This document shows positions 55,244 through 55,361 of a stretch of DNA of 55,361 bases, piece by piece. Every line of letters starts with the position of its first letter. The stretch's first letter is position 1. The notes beneath the pieces are model-generated. The model was not told where the DNA came from, made no database searches, and worked only from the letters and a program-made list of their open reading frames with translations. The stretch comes from an uncultured Pelagibacteraceae bacterium. Lineage in GTDB: Bacteria > Pseudomonadota > Alphaproteobacteria > Pelagibacterales > AG-422-B15. Where the stretch lies: NCBI GenBank assembly GCA_902584215.1, contig CACHYW010000004.1, positions 1-55,361 on the forward strand, read 5' to 3'. The position numbers and the translations under genes are program-made.

Positions 55244-55361
55244 TTAATGCACGATTCCTAATCGTGAGGCAACCTCTTCATAGGCACCCATAAGGCTACC
55301 CAGGTTTCTTCTGAAAACGTCTTTATCTAGTTTCTGTTTTGATTTTATATCCCACAATCTG
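55244..55361 (-). CDS. purC: SAICAR synthase, C-terminal end only
   Basis: The last 38 codons of a leftward gene run off the window end. The visible protein ends [19 protein letters not shown] followed by SRLGIVH, which matches the C-terminus of alphaproteobacterial PurC (phosphoribosylaminoimidazole-succinocarboxamide synthase). The position directly upstream of purS-purQ-purL fits. Everything else of the gene lies outside. Confidence 0.82.
   Translation of the reverse strand, partial: RLWDIKSKQKLDKDVFRRNLGSLMGAYEEVASRLGIVH

Noticed and set aside
1..55361. Mobile elements, prophage, CRISPR arrays, tRNA or rRNA genes
   Set aside because: Read through all gaps and gene ends; no integrase, transposase, repeat-spacer pattern or cloverleaf was seen.

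Overview
The window reads as one continuous stretch of chromosome from a streamlined, AT-rich, Gram-negative alphaproteobacterium, most likely a free-living marine heterotroph. This rests on strongly AT-rich coding sequence, very tight packing (the only gene-free gap above 100 bases holds a riboswitch), tail-to-tail genes that often overlap, and alphaproteobacterial families and neighbourhoods: DUF2093 beside xseA, DUF1289, ubiA/rsmE/gshA, trmJ-rpsD, and purC-purS-purQ-purL beside grxD. I cannot fix the lineage below class. I saw no tRNA, rRNA, IS element, phage gene or CRISPR array.

Layout. 1-4360: end of lspA, an acidic lipoprotein, an SbmA/BacA-type transporter and a short pgi, converging on rsmD and an RluB-like pseudouridine synthase. 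4410-9793: tadA, an ACAD11-type acyl-CoA dehydrogenase, then leftward a class V aminotransferase, an ACAD10/11-type phosphotransferase and purD. 9845-12132: xseA, DUF2093 and an M23 peptidase. 12152-19945: a leftward envelope block (LpxL-like acyltransferase, lpxK, waaA, DUF374 acyltransferase, msbA), preceded by pmbA and ubiA. 19975-24643: rsmE-gshA rightward, then leftward MscS channel, alpha/beta hydrolase, DUF4396-like membrane protein and DUF1289. 24703-28682: rpoZ with a long acidic tail, a two-subunit acyl-CoA dehydrogenase and a TauE/SafE exporter. 28671-30185: phosphomannomutase, leftward.

30229-33217 is a cobalamin regulon: a B12 riboswitch, a TonB-dependent receptor and a DUF6580 membrane protein. 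33284-36620 holds a second two-subunit acyl-CoA dehydrogenase and an HSD17B4-like SDR. 36630-41734: gph leftward, then glmU-glmS, an HXXEE membrane protein and a crotonase. 41831-51711: class II DAHP synthase, the abutted set nadE-gltX-cysS-cimA-trmJ, rpsD and a DUF2817 peptidase. 51708-55361: grxD, purL, purQ, purS and the end of purC, all leftward.

How it fits together. Beside housekeeping genes (LPS and UDP-GlcNAc synthesis, purines, isoleucine, aromatic amino acids, NAD, glutathione, ubiquinone), the accessory theme is acyl-CoA catabolism: five acyl-CoA dehydrogenases, a crotonase, a hydroxyacyl-CoA-type SDR, and the two halves of an ACAD10/11-like 4-hydroxyacyl-CoA system. B12 uptake is the one clearly riboswitch-controlled function. 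No wholly new system is evident. The least-described parts are the split ACAD11 module, the two asymmetric dehydrogenase pairs, the riboswitch-linked DUF6580 protein, the extended omega subunit and the HXXEE and DUF4396 membrane proteins.
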